From CAYLYM01 sp964387645 (GTDB lineage: Bacteria > Calditrichota > Calditrichia > RBG-13-44-9), in assembly GCA_964387645.1 (NCBI GenBank), contig CAYLYM010000149.1:1-7774 (forward strand): a stretch of DNA of 7,774 nucleotides. The letters run 5' to 3'. Under the pieces are notes generated by a model. The model saw nothing but the letters and a program-made list of their open reading frames with translations. It made no database searches and was not told the DNA's origin. The position numbers and the translations under genes are program-made. Within the stretch, counting starts at the first letter, position 1. Each line of letters begins with the position of its first letter. This document shows positions 1 through 7,403 of the stretch, in pieces.

Positions 1-15
1 ACAAAAAGGATATTC

Positions 16-1989
16 ATGGTAAAAATTCATTATGTGATTTTTATTTCAATTTTATTTATTTTAACCAGTGGCTTAAATGGCCAGGATTTTAAAATTTTAG
101 GAGAAAATTCACATCAATTGTTACATAAATTTCTTCTTCGACAGATCCAACAGTTAGATGAGAAACGCCAGGCTGAAATGCAAAGTGTATTTTCCTCCCG
201 AGAATTAGTAAAAAAAAGAAAAGCTTATTTAAAACAAACTTATTTAAAATTGTTGGGGAAATTTCCGGAAAAGACACCTCTTAATCCTCAGATAACTGGA
301 GTTATTGAGATGGAAGATTACCGCATTGAAAAAGTGGTCTATGAAAGCCGACCGGGACATCATATAACCGCTAACCTTTATATCCCCACTACTGGTTCTG
401 GATTGTATCCAGCAGTTCTTATGGCCTGTGGTCATAGCAATAACGGTAAAGCGGAGAAAGCATACCAGAGTATGTGTATTCTTTTGGCAAAAAATGGGTT
501 TCTTACATTAATTTACGATCCTATCTGTCAGGGAGAACGTTACCAGGGAAACTTCAACTTCAAAAGACGAACCACTGCCCATGAGATGCTCAATTATGGC
601 GCCATGCTGGTAGGCGAAAGTATTGTCAAGCATGAGGCCTGGGATGGCATTCGCAGCCTGGATTATCTACTCAGTCGCCCTGAAGTAGATCGTTCTAAAC
701 CAATTGGAATGACCGGTAATTCCGGTGGCGGAACACAGACTACTTTCCTGATGGCATTAGATGACCGAATCGATGTAGCGGCCCCTTCTTGTTATATTAT
801 GACACGTCGACGACTTTATGAAACCATTGGTCCACAGGATGGTTGTCAATGGTTACCTGGTGAGTGGGCTTTTGGTATAGACCACGCTGACTACATTATC
901 ATGCGTGCTCCGCGCCCCACTATTATTCTGGCAGCCGAACAGGATTTCTTTGAATTCGCCGCTACTCAGAAAGCTTACGCCGAAGCGAAAAAGATTTATC
1001 AGATTCTGGGTGAACCAGAAAAAGTAGCCTTGTTTTCAAATAATGACAAGCACGGTTTAAGAAGACCACTCCGTCAGGCCGGTGTGCAATGGATGCGCAG
1101 GTGGATTCTAAACGATCCTTCACCCGTTATTGAACCAGAACTACACATCCAGCCAGATTCAATTCTTCAAGTCACTCAAACCGGCCAGGTAATAGAAGAA
1201 TTCCCCAATGAAATAACTGTTTCGGATATCTCTTTAGCAAAAGCAAGATCACTGGAAAAAGATCGAAAAAAATTCTGGAAACACAATCTTACCTGGTGCT
1301 TAACACAAATACGTCAGCTCCTCAAAGTAGAGAAAAATCGTTCTTCTGTCCAGTCTAAGTTTCTTGGACAAATAGAAAAACAAAATTACAAAATTAAAAA
1401 ATATCTTATCAACAGCAACGATGGTTTTCCCATTCCAGCCCTTCTTTTCCAACCTAAAAAGATTCAGGTGAAATACTCTCCCATCTTATTAGTTGATGAT
1501 CGAGGAAAAACAGTAGAAGCAAGCCAGGGAGGCCTGATTGAGAAATGGATATCGCAAGGCCGAATAGTTCTAAGCATCGATGTGCGTGGTTTTGGTGAAA
1601 CCGAAGATAATCACTATGACTCAAAGTTTTTTAACGTTAACCGACGTGTAATCGTGATGGCTTTGCATATTGGAAAACCTATTATGGGGCAGAGAATTAA
1701 TGATGTTTTATCCGCTTTAGATTTTCTTAGCGGTTTGAAAGAAACTAACCAGAGTAAATTTGTAATCGTCGGCATAGGCCGAGCCGGACCAATAGTTTTA
1801 CACGCAGCAGTTTTAGATAATCGAATCAAACAAGTTGTGATAAAAAACAGCATTAAATCCTGGATTGACGATGTGGTAGCACGACCAACCCAACCGAATT
1901 TAGCCAGCTATGTTGTTCCCGGCGCTTTAAAAATGTACGATCTCCCTGATCTGGCTAAATTGCTTGCTAAAAATTTAGTCATACAATAA
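16..1989 (+). CDS. Secreted two-domain acetyl-xylan-esterase-like alpha/beta hydrolase, second domain degenerate
   Basis: A 657-residue protein predicted to hydrolyse ester bonds, probably acetyl or related esters on polysaccharide, outside the cytoplasm. Residues 1-23 look like a signal peptide: MVK, a hydrophobic core at about 7-18, then a likely cut near LNGQ. The first alpha/beta-hydrolase domain (about 95-370) has the nucleophile elbow GNSGGG with Ser236, a likely acid Asp310 (in AAEQD) and a likely base His346 (in NDKHG). A second hydrolase-like domain (about 455-657) keeps the fold signatures (DVRGFGET at 522-529, VVPGALKMYDLPDLAKLL near the end), but its elbow reads GIGRAG, with Gly588 where Ser is expected. 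It also stops right after LVIQ, before the last strand and histidine loop seen in full-length relatives. The second half is therefore probably structural or decaying. A purine-rich AAAAAGGA lies 5 bases before the ATG and supports this start. The exact substrate is unknown; the family is often annotated simply as acetylxylan esterase. Confidence 0.85.
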   Translation: MVKIHYVIFISILFILTSGLNGQDFKILGENSHQLLHKFLLRQIQQLDEKRQAEMQSVFSSRELVKKRKAYLKQTYLKLLGKFPEKTPLNPQITGVIEMEDYRIEKVVYESRPGHHITANLYIPTTGSGLYPAVLMACGHSNNGKAEKAYQSMCILLAKNGFLTLIYDPICQGERYQGNFNFKRRTTAHEMLNYGAMLVGESIVKHEAWDGIRSLDYLLSRPEVDRSKPIGMTGNSGGGTQTTFLMALDDRIDVAAPSCYIMTRRRLYETIGPQDGCQWLPGEWAFGIDHADYIIMRAPRPTIILAAEQDFFEFAATQKAYAEAKKIYQILGEPEKVALFSNNDKHGLRRPLRQAGVQWMRRWILNDPSPVIEPELHIQPDSILQVTQTGQVIEEFPNEITVSDISLAKARSLEKDRKKFWKHNLTWCLTQIRQLLKVEKNRSSVQSKFLGQIEKQNYKIKKYLINSNDGFPIPALLFQPKKIQVKYSPILLVDDRGKTVEASQGGLIEKWISQGRIVLSIDVRGFGETEDNHYDSKFFNVNRRVIVMALHIGKPIMGQRINDVLSALDFLSGLKETNQSKFVIVGIGRAGPIVLHAAVLDNRIKQVVIKNSIKSWIDDVVARPTQPNLASYVVPGALKMYDLPDLAKLLAKNLVIQ

Positions 1990-2242
1990 ATTTGTCCAGA
2001 ATGATTGTTGATAATTTTGCTGGGATAAACAATATTAAATACAATGATTACTTTTTTGACTTAACTAGACCTTTTTTCCATTTTAGAAAAGTTGAATTGT
2101 ATTTATCAAAATAATTTATCAAGATATAATGATAATGGAAATATTCTACGGCAAACAAATTTCGAAATTTCTATCGTTTCCCTAAATTTATTGAATCAAA
2201 ATAACCAAAATTTTCAATTCACAAAAGTAAGAAGGAGGGATT
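1990..2242. other. AT-rich intergenic spacer between hydrolase and isomerase-like gene
   Basis: This 253-base AT-rich gap holds no convincing gene. A 61-codon open frame runs through its right part into the next gene, but it starts at TTG without a ribosome site and overlaps the well-supported gene at 2243, so it is judged spurious. Frames just past the stop of the preceding hydrolase do not restore the missing C-terminal sequence of its second domain. A weak imperfect inverted repeat (ATTGTTGAT at 2024-2032 against ATAAACAAT at 2026-2054 range) is present without a T-tract, so no terminator is called. Confidence 0.5.
2102..2130 (+). promoter_or_regulatory. Weak candidate sigma70-type promoter before the isomerase-like gene
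   Basis: A perfect TATAAT at 2125-2130 is preceded, after a 17-base spacer, by TTTATC at 2102-2107, which matches the -35 consensus at only three positions. It would give a leader of roughly 100 bases before the ATG at 2243. In DNA this AT-rich such matches arise easily by chance, and FCB-type bacteria may use other promoter motifs. It is offered only as a place where the second and third genes could gain their own transcription start. Confidence 0.2.
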
Positions 2243-3169
2243 ATGAAACTGGGATTTGTAAGCGCAATTTTACCTGATTTATCCTTAGAAGAAGTTGTCT
2301 CTTTTGCCGCCGAAGAAGGTTTTGAGTGTGTCGAATTAATGTGCTGGCCTGTTGGGAAAGCCGAGCGCCGTTACGCCGGAGTAACCCACATTGATGTAGC
2401 TGGCTTCAGCAAAGCTGACGCCGAACGAATCAATGCACTAATGGCAGAGAAAGACGTGACAATCAGTGGACTAGGGTATTATCCCAATCCTCTGGCGCCG
2501 GATCTGCAGGAGCGGCAAACCTACATTGAGCATATTAAAAAAGTGATTCAGGCAGCCGCTTTATTGGGAGTTCAAACGGTGAACACTTTCATCGGTAGAG
2601 ACTGGACTAAATCTGTAGAGGATAACTGGCCACTCTTCAAAGAAGTCTGGACACCTTTGATCAAATTTGCCGAAGATCATGGTGTGCGTATTGGCATTGA
2701 AAATTGCCCCATGTTCTTTACTAACGATGAATGGCCCGGTGGGAAAAACCTGGCAACCACACCCCGAATCTGGCGCCGAATGTTTGATGAAATCCCTAGT
2801 GAAAATTTTGGACTGAATTTCGATCCATCTCATTTTATCTGGCAACACATGGACTACCTGAAACCATTACGAGAATTTAAAAACAAAATTTTCCATGTTC
2901 ATGCCAAGGACGTGCGAATCGACCGAGAAAAATTGGATGAAGTGGGTATCATGGCCAATCCGCTTGAATATCATACACCCAAATTACCTGGTCTGGGAGA
3001 AGTAGACTGGGGTAAATTTTTCTCAGTACTTTCTGACACCGGCTACGACGGACCAGTCTGTATTGAAGTCGAAGATCGCGCTTACGAAAAAACCCTGGAA
3101 TTGAGAAAAGCATCATTACGTCAAAGCAGGAATTTCCTTAGAAATTTTATGCCACAGATATTGAAATAA
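2243..3169 (+). CDS. Sugar phosphate isomerase/epimerase-type TIM-barrel protein
   Basis: A 308-residue cytoplasmic protein of the xylose-isomerase-like (AP endonuclease family 2) TIM-barrel superfamily. There is no signal peptide; strand 1 begins at once with KLGFVSAIL. The metal-binding set expected for the superfamily is present: Glu153 in GIENCP, Asp194 and His197 in NFDPSH, His220 in HVHAKD and Glu275 in CIEVED. GYDGPVCIEVED near the C-terminus is the typical last-strand motif. Members isomerise or epimerise free or phosphorylated sugars, keto-sugars or inosose-type substrates using a divalent metal; the substrate cannot be told from sequence. The start is well fixed by AAGGAGGG (2232-2239) just before the ATG. 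It sits between two secreted esterases and ends 77 bases before the CE15 gene, which suggests co-transcription and a role in using a sugar or sugar acid released from polysaccharide. That role is inferred, not shown. Confidence 0.88.
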   Translation: MKLGFVSAILPDLSLEEVVSFAAEEGFECVELMCWPVGKAERRYAGVTHIDVAGFSKADAERINALMAEKDVTISGLGYYPNPLAPDLQERQTYIEHIKKVIQAAALLGVQTVNTFIGRDWTKSVEDNWPLFKEVWTPLIKFAEDHGVRIGIENCPMFFTNDEWPGGKNLATTPRIWRRMFDEIPSENFGLNFDPSHFIWQHMDYLKPLREFKNKIFHVHAKDVRIDREKLDEVGIMANPLEYHTPKLPGLGEVDWGKFFSVLSDTGYDGPVCIEVEDRAYEKTLELRKASLRQSRNFLRNFMPQILK

Positions 3170-3246
3170 TTTGTCTACGTTATATCAATAAATAAAGAAT
3201 GTCGATCGGCAGCAATTGCTATTTAAATTCAACAAGGTGATCTGCA

Positions 3247-4545
3247 ATGTGTTTAAAAAAATTGAAAAAGTCATTTATCTTTATTCAAATTCTAATTTTT
3301 TTCATTCTTTCATATGGACAACAAGACGAAATTAATTATGATGAATCGAAAGTTCCCAAATATGTTTTGCCTGATCCACTACAGTTATCCGATGGCACAA
3401 GAGTATCTGATGCGGAAACCTGGTGGGAAAAACGTCGGCCGGAGATTCTACGCCTGTTTGAGCAGGAAGTTTATGGCCGTGCACCAGGAAAACCGAAAGG
3501 AATGCATTTTCGCGTAAAATCTATTGATAAAAATGCCTTGGGTGGTAAAGCGACCCGGAAAGAAGTGATTGTGTATTTTACCTCTCGTGATGAAGATCCC
3601 TCTATGGAAATGCTCATTTATTTGCCCAACAATGTTTCCCGGCCAGTGCCCCTATTTATTGGGCTCAACTTTTTTGGCAACCACTCTATTCACAAGGATC
3701 CTGGTATATCACTTTCGACACGCTGGATGCGGAACAGGAAGGAATTTGGTATTGTCAACAATCGGGCTACAGAAGCTTCCCGGGGGGTTAGAGCAAGCCG
3801 CTGGCCTGTAGAAAGAATCCTGGAAAGAGGATATGGTCTGGCAACTATTTATTATGGTGATCTGGATCCAGACTACGATGATGGTTTCCAGAACGGCATA
3901 CATCCACTTTTCTACAAACAGGGGCAAACGAGACCTGCACCAGATGAATGGGGTAGCATTGCTGCCTGGGCCTGGGGACTCAGTCGTGCCATGGATTATT
4001 TTGAGACAGATAATGACATCGATCACCAGCGCGTGGTGGTGATGGGACATTCCCGGCTGGGCAAAACTGCCCTCTGGGCAGGTGCAGTGGACCAGCGCTT
4101 TGCCCTGGTCATTTCAAATAATTCTGGCTGCGGAGGCGCTGCCCTTTCTCGTAGAAGGTTCGGTGAAACTGTGGCCCGAATCAATAAAAGTTTTCCCCAC
4201 TGGTTCTGTGAAAACTTCAAAAAATACAATAATAATGAAGATGCTCTTCCTGTAGACCAGCACATGCTAATCGCTCTTATCGCTCCAAGGCCAGTTTACA
4301 TAGCCAGCGCTCAGGAAGACCTCTGGGCTGATCCGCGTGGTGAATTTCTATCTGCCAAAAATGCCGATCCTGTTTATCGTTTACTGGGAACCGATGGTTT
4401 AGCCGTAAAAGAAATGCCTGGATTAAACCAGCCAGTTATGAGTACTATCGGTTATCATATTAGACCAGGAAAACATGATGTCACACTCTATGATTGGGAA
4501 CGATTCATGGATTTCGCTGACAAACATTTTCATAAAAAGAAATAA
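3247..4545 (+). CDS. Secreted CE15-type glucuronoyl esterase
   Basis: A 432-residue hydrolase resembling bacterial carbohydrate esterase family 15. CE15 enzymes cleave the ester between 4-O-methyl-glucuronic acid on xylan and lignin alcohols. Residues 1-24 form a likely signal peptide (MCLKKLKK, hydrophobic core 10-22, probable cut after SYG), so it acts outside the cytoplasm. The nucleophile elbow is GHSRLGK with Ser269; the Arg and Lys of this motif are typical of CE15. The base is His410 in RPGKHDVT. The canonical acid site after the next strand reads ISNNSGCGG, with Asn292 where Glu is expected. An acid is available at EDLWADP (Glu357/Asp358), the alternative position known in bacterial CE15 enzymes. 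AAGGTGA (3234-3240) lies 6 bases before the ATG. It follows the isomerase-like gene by 77 bases, probably in one operon. Such proteins are often mislabelled acetylxylan esterase; a different ester substrate is possible. Confidence 0.82.
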   Translation: MCLKKLKKSFIFIQILIFFILSYGQQDEINYDESKVPKYVLPDPLQLSDGTRVSDAETWWEKRRPEILRLFEQEVYGRAPGKPKGMHFRVKSIDKNALGGKATRKEVIVYFTSRDEDPSMEMLIYLPNNVSRPVPLFIGLNFFGNHSIHKDPGISLSTRWMRNRKEFGIVNNRATEASRGVRASRWPVERILERGYGLATIYYGDLDPDYDDGFQNGIHPLFYKQGQTRPAPDEWGSIAAWAWGLSRAMDYFETDNDIDHQRVVVMGHSRLGKTALWAGAVDQRFALVISNNSGCGGAALSRRRFGETVARINKSFPHWFCENFKKYNNNEDALPVDQHMLIALIAPRPVYIASAQEDLWADPRGEFLSAKNADPVYRLLGTDGLAVKEMPGLNQPVMSTIGYHIRPGKHDVTLYDWERFMDFADKHFHKKK

Positions 4546-4758
4546 TCCTTCAGAATGTTATAGTGACGGAATTTTTAGATAAAAAAAACTAATTATAATC
4601 CTTTAAAAAGAGGTGTAACTTAAACAACAAAAATTCGCAAGAGGATAAATCTCGGACGATATTTTTTAAATAAATTATTTACAAGTTCACTCTAAAAATA
4701 CAATTTAAATATAAATGTTATTCTGTATGAATTTTCAATATAGTTATTCCATTCTAGG

Positions 4759-4881
4759 TCAGTAAACATAGATACTCTGGCCGAAAAAAATTTCTGCAGT
4801 TTTCATGATGGCTTCCGATAGTGTTGAATTCGGATGGACATTCAATTTAATAAAAGTAGTTAAAAACGCTATTCTTATCAT
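4759..4881 (-). pseudogene. C-terminal remnant of a second dihydrolipoyl dehydrogenase
   Basis: Reading the minus strand from ATG at 4881 to TGA at 4759 gives 40 codons. The middle reads VHPNSTLSEAIM, which aligns with VHAHPTLSEAIM of the intact lpd next door (nine of twelve identical), followed by a tail AEIFFGQSIYV similar in length and pattern to the intact GVAFSEAIHI end. This is the interface motif at the C-terminus of the family, including the His-Glu catalytic pair. Here the His position is Asn and the Pro is Ser, so the active site is lost. The open frame continues back to about 4932, where a stop appears; MIRIA just upstream resembles the MIAEL segment of lpd with an internal deletion of several residues. 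Codons differ widely from the intact copy, so this is an old paralogue rather than a fresh duplication. No ribosome site or upstream FAD or NAD domains are seen. A chance resemblance is unlikely but not excluded. Confidence 0.65.
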
Positions 4882-4983
4882 CGAAACGGGTTTTGGAATA
4901 GTTTTAATTAACGATTTTAATTGGTAGGAAAATTATGAAAGAGACTTAAAAACTTAATTCCATTACTTTTTTATGATTAAATT

Positions 4984-5002
4984 AAAAAAATTTTTCAATT
5001 TT
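4984..5002 (-). terminator. Weak A/T-only hairpin after lpd
   Basis: On the minus strand, a few bases past the lpd stop codon, AAAATT-GAAA-AATTTT can form a 6-bp stem with a GNRA-type loop, followed by further T residues. The stem has only A-T pairs and would be marginally stable, so termination here is a guess supported mainly by position and the T-run. Confidence 0.25.
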
Positions 5003-5009
5003 AAAATAT

Positions 5010-6416
5010 TTAAATATGAATAGCTTCGCTAAAGGCAACACCGGCGGCTTCCATAATCGCTTCACTTAAAGTGGGATGTGCATGCACGGTATGTAAAATT
5101 TCAGCGTAAGTGGTTTCCAGGGTTTTGGCCACGCCTAATTCAGCAATCATCTCGGTGGCTTCGGCGCCCAGAATATGAGCGCCCAGCAATTTACCATATT
5201 TTGCATCGAATATCAACTTTACCATACCTTCGACTTCTCCCACAGCTCGTGCTTTACCACTGGCGCGAAAAGGAAATTTACCAATTTTTAATTCATACCC
5301 GGCAGCTCTGGCTTGCTCTTCGGTCATGCCCAAACTGGCTACCTGCGGTTGGCAGTAAATACAGCCGGGAATATTTGAATAATCTACTGGATGAACATGG
5401 GCGCCGGCAAGATGATCTACCGCCGTAATACCTTCGTGAGAAGCAACATGAGCCAGTAATGGTGCACCAATAACATCGCCAATAGCATAAACGTTTGAAA
5501 TGTTCGTCTGGTAATACTCATTCACTTTAATAAAACTTTTTTCTACCACGATGCCAAGATCCTCCAGACCTAAATTCTCCACATTTCCCTGAATACCAAC
5601 AGCAATCAGAACAACATCCCCATTTAACTCCAATCGTTTACCCTTTGAAGAAATTTTAATCTTAACACCATCGCTATTTTTGGTAACTTCCTCCACCCGG
5701 GTGTCAGTGTAAAATTTAATTCCCTGTTTCTTAAAGGATCTTTCCAATTGGGTGGAAATCTCAACATCCTCCAGTGGCAAAATATGTGGCATCATTTCTA
5801 TCAAATGGACTTCTGTACCAAAAACATTGTAAAAGTAAGCAAATTCCACCCCGATGGCACCGGCACCGATAATAATCATTTTTCCTGGCAGTTCTTCCAG
5901 CAGCATGGCTTCTTTACTTGTAATAATCTTTTTACCATCGAATTCCACTCCCGGCAAGACTTTAGGGCGCCCACCGGTAGCTATTATAATATACTTTCCG
6001 GTAATCGAGTGATCTCCTTTACCTTCTCCATAGGTGACAACAACTGTATTTTTATCAACTAACCGGCCTGTGCCTGGTAGGTGAGTAATTTTATTTTTCT
6101 TAAACAAAAACATCACTCCTTTGGAGTTAGTTTCGGCCACTGCCCGGCTACGTTTAATAATTTTTTTTAAATCAAATGACAGACCTTTTATGTTAAAACC
6201 AAATTCGCTAGCTTTCTTAAATACCTGCATCATCTCGGCGCTTTTTAACAATGCTTTCGTTGGGATACATCCCCAATTCAAGCAGATGCCTCCCAATGCA
6301 TCTCTTTCCACCACTGCAGTTTTTAATCCCTTTTGAGAGGCGCGAATCGCTGCAACATAACCACCTGGTCCACCTCCAATCACCACCACATCATAGTCAA
6401 ATGCATTTTGAGCCAT
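5010..6416 (-). CDS. lpdA: Dihydrolipoyl dehydrogenase (E3 subunit)
   Basis: A 468-residue flavoprotein of usual family length that reoxidises dihydrolipoyl groups with NAD+ in 2-oxoacid dehydrogenase complexes and/or the glycine cleavage system, in the cytoplasm. Visible domains: FAD-binding GGGPGGYVAA at 14-23; the redox disulphide in GGICLNWGC (Cys45 and Cys50); NAD-binding GAGAIGVEFA at 184-193; the second FAD motif YAIGD at 310-314; and the dimer interface domain with HAHPTLSE, giving the catalytic His447-Glu452 pair. All key residues are present, so it should be active. An added cysteine pair, GCIYC (Cys352, Cys355), lies where many relatives have a YTHP-type motif. The minus-strand leader has AAAAGGAGAG about 8-10 bases before the ATG. 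It follows a SirB1-like gene by 122 bases. No E1, E2 or lipoate gene is in view, so its partner complex must be encoded elsewhere. A decayed paralogue lies just downstream. Confidence 0.97.
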   Translation of the reverse strand: MAQNAFDYDVVVIGGGPGGYVAAIRASQKGLKTAVVERDALGGICLNWGCIPTKALLKSAEMMQVFKKASEFGFNIKGLSFDLKKIIKRSRAVAETNSKGVMFLFKKNKITHLPGTGRLVDKNTVVVTYGEGKGDHSITGKYIIIATGGRPKVLPGVEFDGKKIITSKEAMLLEELPGKMIIIGAGAIGVEFAYFYNVFGTEVHLIEMMPHILPLEDVEISTQLERSFKKQGIKFYTDTRVEEVTKNSDGVKIKISSKGKRLELNGDVVLIAVGIQGNVENLGLEDLGIVVEKSFIKVNEYYQTNISNVYAIGDVIGAPLLAHVASHEGITAVDHLAGAHVHPVDYSNIPGCIYCQPQVASLGMTEEQARAAGYELKIGKFPFRASGKARAVGEVEGMVKLIFDAKYGKLLGAHILGAEATEMIAELGVAKTLETTYAEILHTVHAHPTLSEAIMEAAGVAFSEAIHI

Positions 6417-6483
6417 GCCGATTCTCTCCTTTTTTTATCTTTTATGATTCTCAAAGTTTATTAAAAGTTACCAGGAAAATTAA

Positions 6484-6512
6484 ATATTACAAAAGAGATG
6501 TGTAAGAAACAA
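6484..6512 (-). promoter_or_regulatory. Candidate promoter for lpd
   Basis: On the minus strand, TTGTTT (6512-6507) and TAATAT (6489-6484) are separated by 17 bases and lie about 67 bases before the lpd start, in the 122-base gap after the SirB1-like gene. Agreement with the sigma70 consensus is partial (3/6 and 4/6), so this is a weak suggestion that lpd can be transcribed on its own. Confidence 0.25.
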
Positions 6513-6538
6513 CTTAACAAAAATACAAGTGTTGAATT

Positions 6539-7393
6539 TTATTGATAATGATTTTCTATCATTTTCAAAAATTGTTCAACTTCTGCGACTTTTTCTGGAA
6601 AATCGCGATAAGATGAGTACACCAAATGAATGTTGCGCATAATCCGTAAGACAATTTCATAATTGGTGCAACCGCTTAAAATACTTTCCGGGTCAGAAAC
6701 ATTGGCGTTTAAAAGATAATATAAACATTCTCGGCGTGAGTAAATTCTCCCCTGATAGAAAGGATCAAAAAAAATTTCATCATTACCATTATCAAATTTC
6801 AATATAAAATGAGCCGGCATGGGAACTCCAGTGACGGGCAAATTCAATCTTTTAGCAATTAGCATAAAGATAACCGAAAGCGTGATAGGAATCCCTTTAC
6901 GGGTTTCCAGTACCCGGTCGATAAAACTGTTGTCTGGATTATAGTAATCAGCTTTGTTTCCTCTGAATCCGTATTTTTTAAAAAAATAATAGCTGATATG
7001 GTCTATAAAAGCCAATGGATGGCCTGAATAGGGCATACGACTACCGATTTCTTCAGCCATCTTGTCTAACTGATGAATGATAGTTGGAATATCCACTTTG
7101 GAATCATTCCAATAACTCAACAATAATACTGCCGGTTCCAGATCCATATCTTCCAGAGTTTTATCCAGCAATTGCTGAAAAGCTGAACGGATAAGCTTAG
7201 GACGCAGATCTTCTAATAAATCAATGAATCTCTCCCTGAAGTCAACAGGTGCTTGAAGAACATAATAAGGTTTTTTTAGAATGATATCCAGGCTGTTAGC
7301 TAATAAGGTTTGTTGAAGAATATTTCGGATTTGCGGACTATTGTCATCTAACAATTCTAAAAGATGCTGAATTTTAAAATTCATTTCAAGCAA
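6539..7393 (-). CDS. SirB1 family / transglutaminase-like (Transglut_core2) protein
   Basis: A 284-residue cytoplasmic protein with no signal peptide or membrane segment. The N-terminal part (about 8-120) is helical and begins with LLELLDDNSPQIRNIL, which resembles a HEAT-like repeat. The core at about 150-230 carries the family signature: YNPDNSFIDRVLETRKGIPITLS in two adjoining motifs (positions 151-173), IAKRLNLPVTGVPMPAHFIL (179-198, with His195 in place of the usual PGHF context) and FFDPFYQGR (208-216). The molecular function of the family is poorly known. Relatives have been linked to regulation in some enterobacteria, but that does not transfer here. The start is uncertain: TTG at 7393 has GAGG 5 bases upstream, whereas ATG at 7384 would have it 14 bases away; an in-frame stop lies just upstream of both. 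TTG is preferred. The gene is upstream of, and co-directional with, lpd; any functional link is unproven. Confidence 0.85.
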   Translation of the reverse strand: MLEMNFKIQHLLELLDDNSPQIRNILQQTLLANSLDIILKKPYYVLQAPVDFRERFIDLLEDLRPKLIRSAFQQLLDKTLEDMDLEPAVLLLSYWNDSKVDIPTIIHQLDKMAEEIGSRMPYSGHPLAFIDHISYYFFKKYGFRGNKADYYNPDNSFIDRVLETRKGIPITLSVIFMLIAKRLNLPVTGVPMPAHFILKFDNGNDEIFFDPFYQGRIYSRRECLYYLLNANVSDPESILSGCTNYEIVLRIMRNIHLVYSSYRDFPEKVAEVEQFLKMIENHYQ

Positions 7394-7395
7394 AG

Positions 7396-7403
7396 TTTCC
7401 TCA
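7396..7403 (-). promoter_or_regulatory. Ribosome binding site that favours a TTG start
   Basis: The minus strand reads TGAGGAAA here. GAGG ends 5 bases before the TTG at 7393 and 14 bases before the ATG at 7384. The spacing favours TTG as the start of the SirB1-like gene, adding three residues. The difference is small and the ATG cannot be excluded. Confidence 0.5.

Larger units (their letters stand above)
4546..5009. other. Convergent intergenic region with no intact gene
   Basis: This 464-base, very AT-rich spacer separates the plus-strand esterase group from the minus-strand lpd gene. It holds a remnant of a second dihydrolipoyl dehydrogenase on the minus strand (4759-4881) and a possible weak terminator for lpd (4984-5002). 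The stretch 4546-4758 shows no gene, no clear hairpin with T-tract after the CE15 gene, and no repeat that I can recognise. It could contain further, unrecognisable parts of the decayed region. Confidence 0.6.

Noticed and set aside
2024..2054. Imperfect inverted repeat after the two-domain hydrolase as a terminator
   Set aside because: The stem is short, mismatched and A/T-rich, the loop is long, and no T-run follows directly.
2092..2277. 61-codon plus-strand open frame before the isomerase-like gene
   Set aside because: It starts at TTG with no ribosome site, has low-complexity AT-driven composition, and overlaps a well-supported start at 2243 in another frame.
3211..3220. Perfect 10-base palindrome AGCAATTGCT between the isomerase-like and CE15 genes
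   Set aside because: Palindromes of this length are expected several times by chance in a window of this size; there is no second copy or regulator gene to support an operator.
3709..4265. Long open frames on the minus strand inside the CE15 gene
   Set aside because: They are shadows of a strongly supported coding frame with clear catalytic motifs and have no domain signal of their own.
5078..6505. Plus-strand open frames opposite the lpd gene, up to 116 codons
   Set aside because: Antisense shadows of a complete dihydrolipoyl dehydrogenase; no ribosome sites or recognisable motifs.
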